From Roseateles terrae (GTDB taxonomy: Bacteria; Pseudomonadota; Gammaproteobacteria; Burkholderiales; Burkholderiaceae_C), in the NCBI RefSeq assembly GCF_014192155.1, contig NZ_JACHXO010000002.1:310001-374000 (forward strand): 64,000 nucleotides of DNA. Reading direction: 5' to 3'. A program made the position numbers and the translations under genes. The notes below the pieces were generated by a model, which worked only from the letters and a program-made list of their open reading frames with translations, was not told where the DNA came from and did no database searches. Within the stretch, counting starts at the first letter, position 1, and every line of letters starts with the position of its first letter. Below are positions 36,671-45,969 of the stretch, piece by piece.

Positions 36671-37137
36671 GCACCGTGGCCGGTCCTGCGCAGGAGCGGT
36701 CATATCGCTCCAAAACCATCGCCACCTGGCTGAGCTTCGCGCTGGGCAGCCTGGGCGTGCACCGCCTTTATCTCTACGGGCTGCAGGACCGCTGGGCCTG
36801 GCTGCACCCCTTGCCGACCCTGCTGGGCCTGTATGGGGTGCACCGCATGGATGTCCTTGGGCAGGATGACCACATCGCCTGGCTGCTGATTCCGCTGCTG
36901 GGGCTGATGATCGCCCAGAGCATGCTGGCGGGCATCCTGCACGGCCTGACGCCGGATGACCGCTGGAACGAGCGCCACAACCCGGGTCTGCCGCCGCAGC
37001 GCACCGGCTGGGGGCCGGTGCTGGGCGTGATTGCCTGCCTGATGGTGGGCGGCGCCTGCCTGATGGCGACGCTGGCGTTCTCCGCCCAGCGATATTTCGA
37101 ATCCCAGGTGGAAGCGGCTCAGGAACTTAGCCAATAG
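36667..37137 (+). CDS. TM2-domain-like small membrane protein
   Basis: A 156-residue protein with three or four hydrophobic helices. The start YRSKTIATWLSFALGSLGVHRLYLYG matches the TM2 domain pattern, in which a GxxGxHRxYLG motif joins two helices; further helices occur at about 75-95 and 120-140. Function of the family is unclear. It overlaps the acetyltransferase stop (ATGA), so the two are likely co-translated. Confidence 0.8.
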   Translation: MSTVAGPAQERSYRSKTIATWLSFALGSLGVHRLYLYGLQDRWAWLHPLPTLLGLYGVHRMDVLGQDDHIAWLLIPLLGLMIAQSMLAGILHGLTPDDRWNERHNPGLPPQRTGWGPVLGVIACLMVGGACLMATLAFSAQRYFESQVEAAQELSQ

Positions 37138-37227
37138 CGCTTGGGACTGCGCGCAGCTGCGACCGCGACGACAGCTGGGATTGTGCAAGCTCCACTGCAC
37201 TGCACTACGCCGCAAGTCGCCAACGAC

Positions 37228-37275
37228 AAAGGCCCTGAGCCGACGCCGCAAGCAGCGTCTGGCATCAGGGCCTTT
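37228..37275. terminator. Long hairpin between convergent genes
   Basis: AAAGGCCCTGA (37228-37238) pairs perfectly with TCAGGGCCTTT (37265-37275), and the intervening GCCGACGC / GCGTCTGGC arms extend the stem. It lies between the TM2-like gene and the end of the phosphate transporter gene. T runs on either side are short, so termination strength is uncertain. Confidence 0.6.
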
Positions 37276-37338
37276 GTGATGGGACCGCGGTGAGCAGAGC
37301 GCGAATCGAAGTTCAGCGCCTCGCCACCACTTCCGGCT

Positions 37339-38349
37339 TCAGAACAGCGTGAAGCTCAGCCAGTAGAAGACACCACCGATGAAGGCCGACGCGGGGATGG
37401 TGAAGATCCAGGCCCACACGATATTGCCAGCCACGCCCCAGCGCACCGACGAGGCCCGCTGCGTGGAGCCCACACCGACGATGGCGCCGGTGATGGTGTG
37501 GGTGGTGGAGACCGGAATCCCCAGCGCGGTGGCCAGGAACAGCGTGATGGCGCCGCCGGTTTCCGCACAGAAGCCGCCGACCGGCTTGAGTTTGGTGATC
37601 TTCTGACCCATGGTCCGCACGATCCGCCAGCCGCCGAACATGGTGCCCATGCCAATGGCGAGGTAGCAGGCGCCGATCACCCAGGTGGGCGGCGAATGCT
37701 CGGTGCTGGACGCATAGCCGGAGGCGATCAGCAGCATCCAGATCAGGCCGATCGTCTTTTGCGCATCATTGCCGCCGTGGCCCAGGCTGTACAGACCGGC
37801 CGACAGCAGCTGAAGCCGACGGAACCAGTTGTCCACCCGCAGCGGCGAGCTGCGACGGAAGAGCCAGGCCACGATGACCATCAACAGCGAGCCCAGCACA
37901 AAACCGAGCAGCGGCGAGACGAAGATGAACAGCACGGTCTTGCCGATGCCGCTCATGATCAGACCCTTGGTGCCGGCCTTGGCGATGGCCGCCCCGACCA
38001 GACCGCCGATCAGCGCATGCGACGAGCTCGACGGAATGCCATAGAACCAGGTGATCACGTTCCAGGAGATCGCGCCGATCAGCGCCCCGAAGATCACATG
38101 GTGATCCACGATGCCCGGATCAATGCTGCCCTTGCCGATGGTGGCCGCCACCTTCAGCTCGAAGAAGGCCACCGCCACCACGTTGAAGAAGGCAGCGAAC
38201 AGCACCGCCTGCTGGGGCTTGAGCACCCCGGTGGACACGACCGTGGCGATCGAATTCGCCGCGTCGTGAAAGCCGTTCATGAAGTCGAACAGCACGGCCA
38301 GCACCACGAGCATGGCCACGACCCAGAAGGCCACCTGCATCGTTCCCAT
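37339..38349 (-). CDS. Low-affinity inorganic phosphate transporter (PiT family)
   Basis: A 336-residue polytopic membrane protein. The duplicated PiT signatures are visible: FDFMNGFHDAANSIATVVSTGVL near the N-terminus and GGAITLFLATALGIPVSTTHTITGAIVG near the C-terminus. It imports metal-phosphate by H+ symport. ATG 38349 is chosen; ATG 38340 is possible. It follows a DUF47 gene after 13 nt, the standard pairing in which the DUF47/PhoU-like protein modulates the transporter. Confidence 0.95.
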   Translation of the reverse strand: MGTMQVAFWVVAMLVVLAVLFDFMNGFHDAANSIATVVSTGVLKPQQAVLFAAFFNVVAVAFFELKVAATIGKGSIDPGIVDHHVIFGALIGAISWNVITWFYGIPSSSSHALIGGLVGAAIAKAGTKGLIMSGIGKTVLFIFVSPLLGFVLGSLLMVIVAWLFRRSSPLRVDNWFRRLQLLSAGLYSLGHGGNDAQKTIGLIWMLLIASGYASSTEHSPPTWVIGACYLAIGMGTMFGGWRIVRTMGQKITKLKPVGGFCAETGGAITLFLATALGIPVSTTHTITGAIVGVGSTQRASSVRWGVAGNIVWAWIFTIPASAFIGGVFYWLSFTLF

Positions 38350-38362
38350 CACCCGCCCCGGA

Positions 38363-39010
38363 TCAGGAATTCTCGAGGACGATGCCCTCGATCAGGTTGG
38401 CCACGTCTTCACAACGGTCGGAGATGGATTCGAGCTGCTCGTAGATCGCCTTCAGCTTGATCAGCTCGCGCACGTCCGGCTGTTCGCGGAACAGCTTGGA
38501 CATGGCCGCGCGCATGACGCGGTCCGCATCCGATTCCAGCTTGTCGATCTCTTCGCAGGTCTTGATGGCGGCCTCGGCCGTCGCCGGCTCGCTGAGCTTG
38601 GGCAGCAGCGACACCGCATGCTGGACCCGCTCACAGCACTTGGCGGACAGGTCGCCGAGTCGCAGCACTTCTTCCGGAATGGAGCGCACATCGTAGAGCT
38701 GCATCGTCTCGGACGAGTCCTGCAGCAGGTCCAGGATGTCGTCCATCGCATTGATCAGGCCGTGAATCTGCTCACGGTCGATCGGCGTGATGAAGGTGCG
38801 ATGCAGCAGACGGTTCACTTCGGCGGTGATACGGTCGGCATGGTGCTCGGCCTTGTCCACCTCGGCGGCGTATTTCTCGCGCAGCGTGACGTCGTTGTAG
38901 TTCTGGATCATCAGCATGAAGGCGCGCGCGCCTTCCACGATCTGTGCACCGTGCTGATTGAAGAGCTCGAAAAAATTGCCCTCACGGGGCAGAAGCTTGC
39001 CGAAAAACAT
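38363..39010 (-). CDS. DUF47 family PhoU-like phosphate transport regulator
   Basis: A 215-residue all-helical protein. FFELFNQHGAQIVEGARAF, KAEHHADRITAEVNRLLHRTFITPIDREQIHGL and ANLIEGIVLENS are typical of the family. The acidic helices resemble the metal-binding PhoU fold. It is co-transcribed with, and presumably gates, the PiT transporter encoded directly downstream. Confidence 0.94.
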   Translation of the reverse strand: MFFGKLLPREGNFFELFNQHGAQIVEGARAFMLMIQNYNDVTLREKYAAEVDKAEHHADRITAEVNRLLHRTFITPIDREQIHGLINAMDDILDLLQDSSETMQLYDVRSIPEEVLRLGDLSAKCCERVQHAVSLLPKLSEPATAEAAIKTCEEIDKLESDADRVMRAAMSKLFREQPDVRELIKLKAIYEQLESISDRCEDVANLIEGIVLENS

Positions 39011-39210
39011 GGGTTCTCGTCACAAAAAGTTCACCGCCGTGTCATACGGCAAGCCCGCAAGTGTAGCTGCGCCCACCGGAATGGGTGATTGAGTGCGTTG
39101 CCTAGCGCGCGGGCGCGACCGCCGTCAGCGGCGCTTTTGCGCGATGTCCTGGCGCGGTTGAGGGGCTTTCCGGACAGCGCACGGCCGGTCTGACGCCAGG
39201 GCGGCCCTTT

Positions 39211-39236
39211 GGGGCGGGGGGTTGGGTGGGGGTGGG
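39211..39236 (+). other. G-quadruplex-forming motif
   Basis: Five G runs on the + strand (4, 6, 3, 5 and 3 G) are separated by loops of only 1-2 nt. The motif lies in a 288-bp intergenic region, about 200 bp upstream of the DUF47 start and 63 bp beyond the folK stop. Apart from it I see nothing in that region. Confidence 0.75.
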
Positions 39237-39298
39237 CCCCCAGACGCCAGAGGACAATGAAACGGCGGTCCGGACGGGCGCCGTGTCCCGGCGATCGA

Positions 39299-39853
39299 TC
39301 AGCCGCTGTGGGCAGGAGCCAACGGTTCGGGGATGCGGGTGATGGCCTGGTGGCCGACCGCCGCCTCGTAATCCTTGAGCGGCACCCCGCCGGGCAACAC
39401 CAGATCCGGCGCCAGCTCTCGCAGCGGCAGCACCACAAAGGCCCGTTCGTGCAGACGGGGATGCGGCACGGTCAGGCGGTCGGTGGCGATGCGTTGGTCG
39501 CCATACAGCAGCAGGTCCAGATCGAGCGTGCGGGGCGCATTCACATACGGCCGCTCACGGCCATGGCGATGCTCGATCGCCTGGAGGGCATCGAGCAGGA
39601 CCAGCGGGGCCAGCGAGGTCTCGATGGCCGCGACTGCATTCAGATAGTCAGGGCCTTCACACCCGACCGGCGCGCTGTGCCAGGCGCTCGACACTGCCGT
39701 GACGCGGATGCCGGGCCAGTCGTGCAGGGCGACCAGGGCGGCTTGCAGGGTCGCGCGGAGCTGACCGAGGTTGGCTCCCAGAGCGATGTAGGCCGTCACC
39801 GGCCTCAAAGGCGCGGCGGGTTGGCTCCGCTTGACCGCAGCGTCACCCGTCAC
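39299..39853 (-). CDS. folK: 2-amino-4-hydroxy-6-hydroxymethyldihydropteridine pyrophosphokinase
   Basis: HPPK transfers pyrophosphate from ATP to the pterin in folate synthesis. The 184-residue protein shows YIALGANLG, the signature RPYVNAPRTLDLDLLLYGD with metal-binding Asp residues, and PHPRLHERAFVVLPL. The start is GTG 39853 with GGAG/AAGG upstream, although the conserved domain begins about 19 residues in. It is 6 nt from the pcnB stop, a common betaproteobacterial pairing. Confidence 0.95.
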   Translation of the reverse strand: MTGDAAVKRSQPAAPLRPVTAYIALGANLGQLRATLQAALVALHDWPGIRVTAVSSAWHSAPVGCEGPDYLNAVAAIETSLAPLVLLDALQAIEHRHGRERPYVNAPRTLDLDLLLYGDQRIATDRLTVPHPRLHERAFVVLPLRELAPDLVLPGGVPLKDYEAAVGHQAITRIPEPLAPAHSG

Positions 39854-39859
39854 GTGTCT

Positions 39860-41638
39860 TCAGCCTTCTCCGCCAGCGCCGCCAGCACCGCCAGAACCGG
39901 CGCCAGAGCCGCCGAGATCGCCACCGCCGGCACCGCCTGCCGCCTTCGGCTTGCGACGACGACGACGCTTGCGCGCCGGATTCGCCCGGTTGGCACCGCC
40001 GTCACCGAAGTCGGCGGCGGGATCGCGGTCATCGACGTCGGCATCCGAATCAGCGTCCGCCTCCTGGTCGTCATCCCGGTGCGCCTCGAGATCCGCACCC
40101 GCGTCGCCCTGAGCCGCGGACGTGCGCGTGGCCGGACCCGCACCACGCCCCTTGCCGCGCCCCACCGGCTCACCGGCGGTCTCGCTCACCGCGCCACGCG
40201 GCACCTGATGCACCCGTCCACCGCCCTGCTTGCCCCGGCTCTTGGGCGACGACTGACGCTGCGATTCCCGCGCCAGATCCAGCAGCGCACGACGCTCGTC
40301 CTCATTGCCCAGCGCAAAGTCTTCCCACCAGTCGGCCAGGGTGGCGTCGATCTCGCCGGCCTCGGCGCGCAGCGCCAGGAAATCGAAGCCGGCCCGATAA
40401 CGCGGCTGCTCGATCAGGCGATGTGGACCGCTGCCGGTGCGCCGCTCAAAGCGCGGCTGCATCATCCAGATTTCGCGCATGTCCGCCGCCAGCTTGCCGC
40501 GGCCGGAGATGTCGCCGACACGGGCGTCGAAGACAAGATCGATGGCCTGCTGCAAGGCGGGCACCGGGCCTTCGCCGTCAGCGATCAGACGGGTCCAGCG
40601 CTGCTGCACATCGCCCCACAGCATGCAGGCCAGCATGAAGCTCGGCGCCACCGAACGGCCCTCTTCCACCCGCTTGTCGGTGTCTTCCAGCGCCAGACGG
40701 ACAAAACGGCCATGCACGTTGTCCGGCAGGGCGCCGTTCTCATCCAGCACCGCGTCCAGGATCGGGAAGATGCCGCGCGCCAGGCCCTGCTTGCGCAGTT
40801 CCTCCAGACTGGCCAGGGCGTGGCCGGTCTGCAGCAGCTTGATCATTTCATCGAACATGCGCGAGAGCGGCACGTTGGCCAGCAGCGCGGACATGGCCGG
40901 GATCGGCGCACGCGTCTTGGGTTCGATGGTGAAGCCCAGCTTGGCGGCAAAACGCACGGCGCGCAGGATGCGGACCGGGTCTTCGCGGTAACGGGTTTCC
41001 GGGTCGCCGATCATGCGCAGGATCTTCTTGCGGCTGTCGGCCAGGCCCCCGTGGTAGTCCACCACCAGTTCGCGCTGGGGGTCGTAATACAGGGCGTTGA
41101 CGGTGAAGTCGCGGCGCGCCGCATCTTCCACCTGCGGGCCCCAGACGTTGTCCCGCAGCACCCGGCCGCTGGCGTCCACCACGTGGGACTTGCCGGCCAG
41201 TGCCTCTTTGGACGTCTTCTCGTTGCCCTGCACCTGCTCCGCATCATCCTGCGTCAGCAGGGCGCGGAAGGTGGAGACCTCGATCACTTCATGCTCGCGC
41301 CCACGACCGAACACCACGTGGACGATGCGAAAGCGCCGGCCGATGATGAAGGCCCGGCGGAACTGGTTCTTCACCTCTTCCGGCGTGGCGTCGGTGGCGA
41401 CGTCGAAGTCCTTGGGGCGGCGCCCCAGCAGCAGGTCGCGCACCGCGCCGCCCACGATGTAGGCCTCGAAACCCGCATCGGTCAGACCCTTGACGACCTT
41501 GACGCCGCGTTCATCCAGCAATTCGGGATTGATGCGGTGCTCGTCCGCGCCGATTTCGACGCGGCGGCCCAGCGGCGTCGCCTTCGAGCCGCTGCCCTCA
41601 GGCTTGCCCAGCAACTTGTTGATCAGTTTTTTAATCAT
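39860..41638 (-). CDS. pcnB: Poly(A) polymerase I
   Basis: Adds 3' poly(A) tails to RNA and promotes decay; class II nucleotidyltransferase. The nucleotidyltransferase core is GGAVRDLLLGRRPKDFDVATD with the DxD pair, followed by FRIVHVVFGRG and RRDFTVNALYYD. At 592 residues it exceeds E. coli PcnB (465) because of a C-terminal ~130-residue low-complexity region with acidic, KRRRRRKPK and Gly-rich parts, probably RNA-binding or disordered. The start overlaps the HAD phosphatase stop by 4 nt. Confidence 0.95.
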   Translation of the reverse strand: MIKKLINKLLGKPEGSGSKATPLGRRVEIGADEHRINPELLDERGVKVVKGLTDAGFEAYIVGGAVRDLLLGRRPKDFDVATDATPEEVKNQFRRAFIIGRRFRIVHVVFGRGREHEVIEVSTFRALLTQDDAEQVQGNEKTSKEALAGKSHVVDASGRVLRDNVWGPQVEDAARRDFTVNALYYDPQRELVVDYHGGLADSRKKILRMIGDPETRYREDPVRILRAVRFAAKLGFTIEPKTRAPIPAMSALLANVPLSRMFDEMIKLLQTGHALASLEELRKQGLARGIFPILDAVLDENGALPDNVHGRFVRLALEDTDKRVEEGRSVAPSFMLACMLWGDVQQRWTRLIADGEGPVPALQQAIDLVFDARVGDISGRGKLAADMREIWMMQPRFERRTGSGPHRLIEQPRYRAGFDFLALRAEAGEIDATLADWWEDFALGNEDERRALLDLARESQRQSSPKSRGKQGGGRVHQVPRGAVSETAGEPVGRGKGRGAGPATRTSAAQGDAGADLEAHRDDDQEADADSDADVDDRDPAADFGDGGANRANPARKRRRRRKPKAAGGAGGGDLGGSGAGSGGAGGAGGEG

Positions 41639-42303
41639 TCGAACAACTTCAGTATTGGCCAGCCGCGCTCGCGCGCCAGCGTGTCCAGCGCCGTGCTGGG
41701 ATTGGTGGCCACCGGGTGGCTGACCTGCTCCAGCAGCGGCAGGTCATTCATCGAGTCGCTGTAGAAATGCACACGCTCGAAGTCCTCCCAGCGCCGGCCC
41801 TGCTGCTCCAGCCACTGGCGCACCCGCACCACCTTGCCGCCCTGGAAGGACGGCACACCGTCAACGCGGCCGGTGTAGCGGCCGGTCTCATCCCGCTCCA
41901 GCTTCACCGCAATCAGGTGATCGATGCCAAAGGCCTGGGGGATCAGCTCGGTCACGAATTCATTCGTGGCCGTGACCACCACCACCAGGTCGCCAGCGTC
42001 CAGGTGCCGCTGCACCAGTGCGCGCGCATTGTCGCGCAACATCGGGCGGATGACCCGGTCCATGAAAGCCGCCCGGGCCGCCAGGGCTTCCGGCAGGGGT
42101 TTGGCCCGCCAGACGGAGGTGGCGAACTCGATGTAGTCGTCCAGGTTGAGCGTGCCGTTCTGGTAGTGCTGGTAGAACTGGTCGTTGCGGGCCGACCAGG
42201 CCTGGCCGTCCGCCCAGCCGATCTCCACCATGTAGGCGCCAAAGGCGTGGTCCGAGTCCTGGGGAATCAGGGTGCCGTCCAGGTCGAACAGGGTCAGGTC
42301 CAC
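41635..42303 (-). CDS. HAD-superfamily phosphatase, subclass IB (SerB-like)
   Basis: A 222-residue hydrolase. Motif I is FDLDGTL at the N-terminus, motif II the TAT region of VVVVTATNEF, motif III a Lys in FQGGKVVRV, and motif IV YSDSMNDLPLL. HAD-IB members include phosphoserine and histidinol-phosphate phosphatases; the exact substrate is not determined. The GTG start at 42303 has AAGGAA upstream. It lies between hda and pcnB in a single leftward series. Confidence 0.9.
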   Translation of the reverse strand: MDLTLFDLDGTLIPQDSDHAFGAYMVEIGWADGQAWSARNDQFYQHYQNGTLNLDDYIEFATSVWRAKPLPEALAARAAFMDRVIRPMLRDNARALVQRHLDAGDLVVVVTATNEFVTELIPQAFGIDHLIAVKLERDETGRYTGRVDGVPSFQGGKVVRVRQWLEQQGRRWEDFERVHFYSDSMNDLPLLEQVSHPVATNPSTALDTLARERGWPILKLFE

Positions 42304-42328
42304 GATACGGGTTCCTTGGGAAGGTGAT

Positions 42329-43000
42329 TCAATGAGCGCCCTGATCCGCCAGCATCTGGCGCAGCAGGGGCACGGTGACCGCGCGTTTGGTGGCCATGGC
42401 GAATTCGTCCAGGCCGTCCAGCAGGGTCATGAGGTGTTTCAGGTCGCGGGCGAAGCGGGTGAGCAAATAGTCCATCACCTCGTCGCTGAGCACCAGGCCG
42501 CGGCGGTCGGCGTCCCGGCGCAGCACGGCGCGGACGTCGGATTCGGACAGCGGCTGCAGGGCGAAGGTCGGGCCCCAGGCCAGCCGGGTGCGCAGGTCTT
42601 CCCGCAGCGCCAGATCCACCGGCGGCTCGGTGCCGGTGGCCACGACCGCCAGGCCCATGGTCGCAGCCTCGACGAACAGGGCAAAGGCAGCATGCTGCTG
42701 GCCGGCGTCAAAGCGCTGGCAGTCGTCCATCAGCAGCAGGCTGGGATGGGCGGGCAGTTCCCAGGGCAGCGGAGTGTCGGCGTCATACCAGCCGACCTGC
42801 GCCCCGGCCGCCTGCCAGCGCCGGGCCAGCGCCCGCAGCACATGGGTCTTGCCGCAGCCCGGCGGGCCCCAGAGGAAAACCGGCGGCGCCCCGGTGCCCA
42901 GGGTGAGCACGTGCGTCAGGGCCGCCACGTTGTCGCCGGGCAGCAGATTGTCAAAGGTGTAGTCGGGCTCGGGACCCAGCGACAGCGGAATTTGCTTCAA
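42329..43000 (-). CDS. hda: DnaA regulatory inactivator Hda
   Basis: An AAA+ protein of about 223 residues that, with the beta clamp, stimulates DnaA-ATP hydrolysis to stop re-initiation. The clamp-binding start MKQIPLSL is followed by Walker A GPPGCGKTH, Walker B LLLMDDCQ, and sensor elements LRTRLAWGP and FARDLKHLMTLLDGLD. There is no ATG: the conserved start corresponds to TTG 43000 (another TTG lies at 43009), with no strong ribosome site, so expression is probably low, as suits this protein. Confidence 0.92.
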   Translation of the reverse strand: MKQIPLSLGPEPDYTFDNLLPGDNVAALTHVLTLGTGAPPVFLWGPPGCGKTHVLRALARRWQAAGAQVGWYDADTPLPWELPAHPSLLLMDDCQRFDAGQQHAAFALFVEAATMGLAVVATGTEPPVDLALREDLRTRLAWGPTFALQPLSESDVRAVLRRDADRRGLVLSDEVMDYLLTRFARDLKHLMTLLDGLDEFAMATKRAVTVPLLRQMLADQGAH

Positions 43001-43104
43001 AAGACTCAAGCCTAGGAGGGGTTCGGCCCGGCGGTCACGGCCGGCCCCGTCCGTCCGGACCGGGCCCGGTGGCGCCCACGGACAGCAACGCGGATTCTAA
43101 AGGT

Positions 43105-43878
43105 TCAGTGCAGGGTGGCCGGACCGTCCCGGTCGCGGATCTGTTGCAGGCACTGGGCCAGCTCCGCCTTTTCGGCCTGGTCGTCCGGCAGCAGGGCCAC
43201 CAGGCGCTGCTGGATGGCCAGCAGCCGCGGCAGGTCGCCCTGCTCCAGATGGATCTGCTTCAGATTGCGCAGCATGCGCGCCAGGATCTGCCGCGCAGAA
43301 GCCGTCCCGAGGAAAGCGTCCAGGGACATCTGCTCGCCCGGCGGCAGGCCGGCCCGGTCCCGCCAGGGACTGAGGAATTCGTCCAGCTCGCTGCGGCCCA
43401 GTGACCGGCCGCTGAACGGGTCCAGCACCACCTCGCCCTGCGGCAGTCGCAGCTTCATCAGGAAGTGGCCCGGAAAGCTGACACCCTTGACCCGCAGACC
43501 CACATGCGCCGCCAGCTCCATATAAATGATGGCCAGCGTGATGGGGATGCCGCGCCGGGTCTGCAGCACCTGATGCAGATAGCTGTTGCCGACGGCGTAG
43601 TAGTCATTGACGTTGCCCGCAAAGCCGAGCTCGCCATGGAAGTACTGATTGAGCATGCGCAGCCGGTGGCTGGGGCCCGCGTCCGACGGCAGGCGTCGGC
43701 GCAGGCGCTCCCCCAGCCGGTCCAGCTCGGCCATGACCTGCTGCACATCCAGCTGAGGGACGTCCACCAGGGCGATGGCGGTCGCCGCTTCGGCCAGGTT
43801 GAGGCCCTCGTCATCGGCCACCAGGGTGGCGAAGTAGTCGAGTGCCGACGGCACTGCCCAATCCAACGGCAAATTCAT
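43105..43878 (-). CDS. SirB1 family protein (transglutaminase-like plus TPR)
   Basis: A 257-residue protein. LNQYFHGELGFAGNVNDYYAVGNSYL, RRGIPITLAIIYMELA and GVSFPGHFLMKL define the SirB1/transglutaminase-like N-terminal domain. The C-terminal part (ARMLRNLKQIHLEQGDLPRLLAIQQRLVALLPD) is a TPR-like helical repeat. The family is widespread in proteobacteria but its activity is unclear. It lies between murJ and hda on the same strand. Confidence 0.88.
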   Translation of the reverse strand: MNLPLDWAVPSALDYFATLVADDEGLNLAEAATAIALVDVPQLDVQQVMAELDRLGERLRRRLPSDAGPSHRLRMLNQYFHGELGFAGNVNDYYAVGNSYLHQVLQTRRGIPITLAIIYMELAAHVGLRVKGVSFPGHFLMKLRLPQGEVVLDPFSGRSLGRSELDEFLSPWRDRAGLPPGEQMSLDAFLGTASARQILARMLRNLKQIHLEQGDLPRLLAIQQRLVALLPDDQAEKAELAQCLQQIRDRDGPATLH

Positions 43879-43930
43879 AAGCTGGAGTCTACGCCCTGCG
43901 CGAGGATCGCACGGCGCACTGCGATCGGGC

Positions 43931-45499
43931 TTACGCCCGCTTGATGAAATGCTTCACCTGAATGCCGGAGATCAGCAGCAGGGTGAAGTACAGCAGCGCC
44001 GAGCCGCCCAGACTCACCGCCATCCAGCCGGCGCGCACCAGTTCGTGCTGGCCCAGGGCCACCCAGTCGAAGTGGTGGGCCAGCCACCATTGCAGTCCGC
44101 CCATCGCTGCACTGGCCAGCATCACCCGCAGGGCAAACCAGAACCAGCCGGGGGCCGGCCGGTAGCTGCCGAGCTTGCGCAGCCCCACCAGCAGCAGTCC
44201 GGCGTTCACCACCGCACCCAGGCCGATGGACAGGGACAGCCCCGCCACGCCGATGCCCAGCCAGAAGACGAAGATGCCGTTCATGACCTGGGTCAGCACC
44301 AGCACCAGCATCGCCACCCGCACCGGGGTGCGCGTATCCAGCCGGGCGTAATAACCGGGCGCGAGGATCTTCACCGCCACCAGGCCCATCAGCCCCACCC
44401 CATACCCCATCACCGCCTGTGCGGTGTGGTGCACATCCGCGGCCTGGAACGCGCCACGCTGATACAGCACGGCCACCAGCGGCTCGGCAAAGACCAGCAG
44501 GGCCACCGCGCAGGGCAAGGCCAGCAGCAGCACGAGGCGCAGGCCCCAGTCCAGCAGGTCGGAATATTGCTGGCTGTCGCCCTTGGCCTGCGCGGCCGAG
44601 AGCTGCGGCGTCAGCACCACGCCCAGGGCCACGCCGAGCAGCGCGATCGGGAATTCCATCAACCGGTCGGCATAGGTCAGCCAGGACGCCGCGCCCTCGC
44701 CCACCGAAATGGCGATCTGGGTATTGATCACCAGCGACACCTGCGCCACCGCCACACCCACCAGCGCTGGCGCCATCTGACGCCCCACCTGCCGCACCCC
44801 CGGGTGGACCAGCGCACTGCGCAGGCCCGACCATCCCCAGGAGATGCGCGGCATCAGGTGCACCCGGCGCAGTGCGGGGATCTGCACCACCAGCTGCAGC
44901 ACACCGCCCAGCACCACGCCAATGGCCAATGAATAGATGGGCCGATAACCCCAGCTCGCCAGCAGCGGCGACAGGCCATAGCCGGCGGCAATCGACGACA
45001 GATTGAACAGCACCGGCGTGACGGCCGGCACGACGAAGCGCTTCCAGGTGTTGAGGATGCCGGCCGACAAGGCCACCAGCGACATGCAGCCGATGTAGGG
45101 GAACATCCAGCGGGTCATGGTGACGGCGGCTTCATGGGCCGAGTCGTTGAGGCTGGCCCCCAGCGCCAGCACCAGCAGCGGCGCGGCCGCCACGCCGACA
45201 ATGCAGGTGACGATCTGCACCCACACCAGCACGGTGGACACCGCATCGATCAGGCCATGCGTGGCTTCGTCCCCATCCCGCGCCCGGGCGGCGGCGAGCG
45301 CCGGCACGAAGGCCTGGGAGAATGCGCCTTCGGCAAACAGCCGGCGGAACATGTTGGGAATGCGGAACGCCACCTGATAGGCGTCGGTCAGGGCATTGGC
45401 GCCGAACAGCGCCGCAATCATCTGTTCGCGGACCAGCCCGGTGATGCGCGACATCAAGGTGAACACCGAAACCACCGAAGCGGTACGCAGCAGATTCAT
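43931..45499 (-). CDS. murJ: Lipid II flippase MurJ
   Basis: A 522-residue, 14-helix MOP-superfamily protein that flips lipid II across the inner membrane. MNLLRTASVVSVFTLMSRITGLVREQ is the typical start; AFRIPNMFRRLFAEGAFSQAFVP contains the conserved residues of the central cavity loop, and GVALGVVLTPQLS is in the second half. It is divergent from rpsT, the common arrangement in betaproteobacteria. Confidence 0.97.
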   Translation of the reverse strand: MNLLRTASVVSVFTLMSRITGLVREQMIAALFGANALTDAYQVAFRIPNMFRRLFAEGAFSQAFVPALAAARARDGDEATHGLIDAVSTVLVWVQIVTCIVGVAAAPLLVLALGASLNDSAHEAAVTMTRWMFPYIGCMSLVALSAGILNTWKRFVVPAVTPVLFNLSSIAAGYGLSPLLASWGYRPIYSLAIGVVLGGVLQLVVQIPALRRVHLMPRISWGWSGLRSALVHPGVRQVGRQMAPALVGVAVAQVSLVINTQIAISVGEGAASWLTYADRLMEFPIALLGVALGVVLTPQLSAAQAKGDSQQYSDLLDWGLRLVLLLALPCAVALLVFAEPLVAVLYQRGAFQAADVHHTAQAVMGYGVGLMGLVAVKILAPGYYARLDTRTPVRVAMLVLVLTQVMNGIFVFWLGIGVAGLSLSIGLGAVVNAGLLLVGLRKLGSYRPAPGWFWFALRVMLASAAMGGLQWWLAHHFDWVALGQHELVRAGWMAVSLGGSALLYFTLLLISGIQVKHFIKRA

Positions 45500-45585
45500 G
45501 AGCGGTCAGAGGGCCGCAGGGGCCGGCAGCCACTGCGTCAAAATTGGGGACGGCGCATTATCAGGCGGCGTTTGCGCGCCCCGCT

Positions 45586-45613
45586 TTGATTTTCACTGGC
45601 GCACTGCTATACT
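45586..45613 (+). promoter_or_regulatory. Sigma-70-type promoter of rpsT
   Basis: TTGATT at 45586-45591 and TATACT at 45608-45613 with 16 bp between form a good housekeeping promoter. Transcription should begin near 45620, about 27 nt before the rpsT ATG. Confidence 0.75.
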
Positions 45614-45646
45614 CGCTGTCTTTGCACCATCTGGACACCCAAGACA

Positions 45647-45943
45647 ATGGCAAGCTCTTCCAAAGCCAAGAAGAAAACCGTGCGTCTGGCCTCTGGCCGT
45701 AAGCGCGCACGTCAAGACGTCAAGCTGAACGCCGCCAACACGGCGCTGCGTTCGAAGTTCCGCACGGTCATCAAGAACGTGCAAAAGGCGATCGTCACTG
45801 GCGACAAGGCCAAGGCCGCCGACCTCTTCAAGATTGCCCAGCCCGTGATCGACTCCGTGGCTGACAAGGGCATCTTCCACAAGAACAAGGCAGCTCGTCA
45901 TAAGAGCCGCCTGTCCGCCAAGATCAAGGCGCTGGCCGCCTGA
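45647..45943 (+). CDS. rpsT: 30S ribosomal protein S20
   Basis: A 98-residue, Lys/Ala-rich helical protein of the 30S body. [23 protein letters not shown] is the typical start, with [17 protein letters not shown] and [21 protein letters not shown]. It is monocistronic, with its own promoter and a terminator about 30 nt downstream. Confidence 0.97.
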   Translation: MASSSKAKKKTVRLASGRKRARQDVKLNAANTALRSKFRTVIKNVQKAIVTGDKAKAADLFKIAQPVIDSVADKGIFHKNKAARHKSRLSAKIKALAA

Positions 45944-45969
45944 TAGAGATTTCCAGCTCTGGTGCAAAT

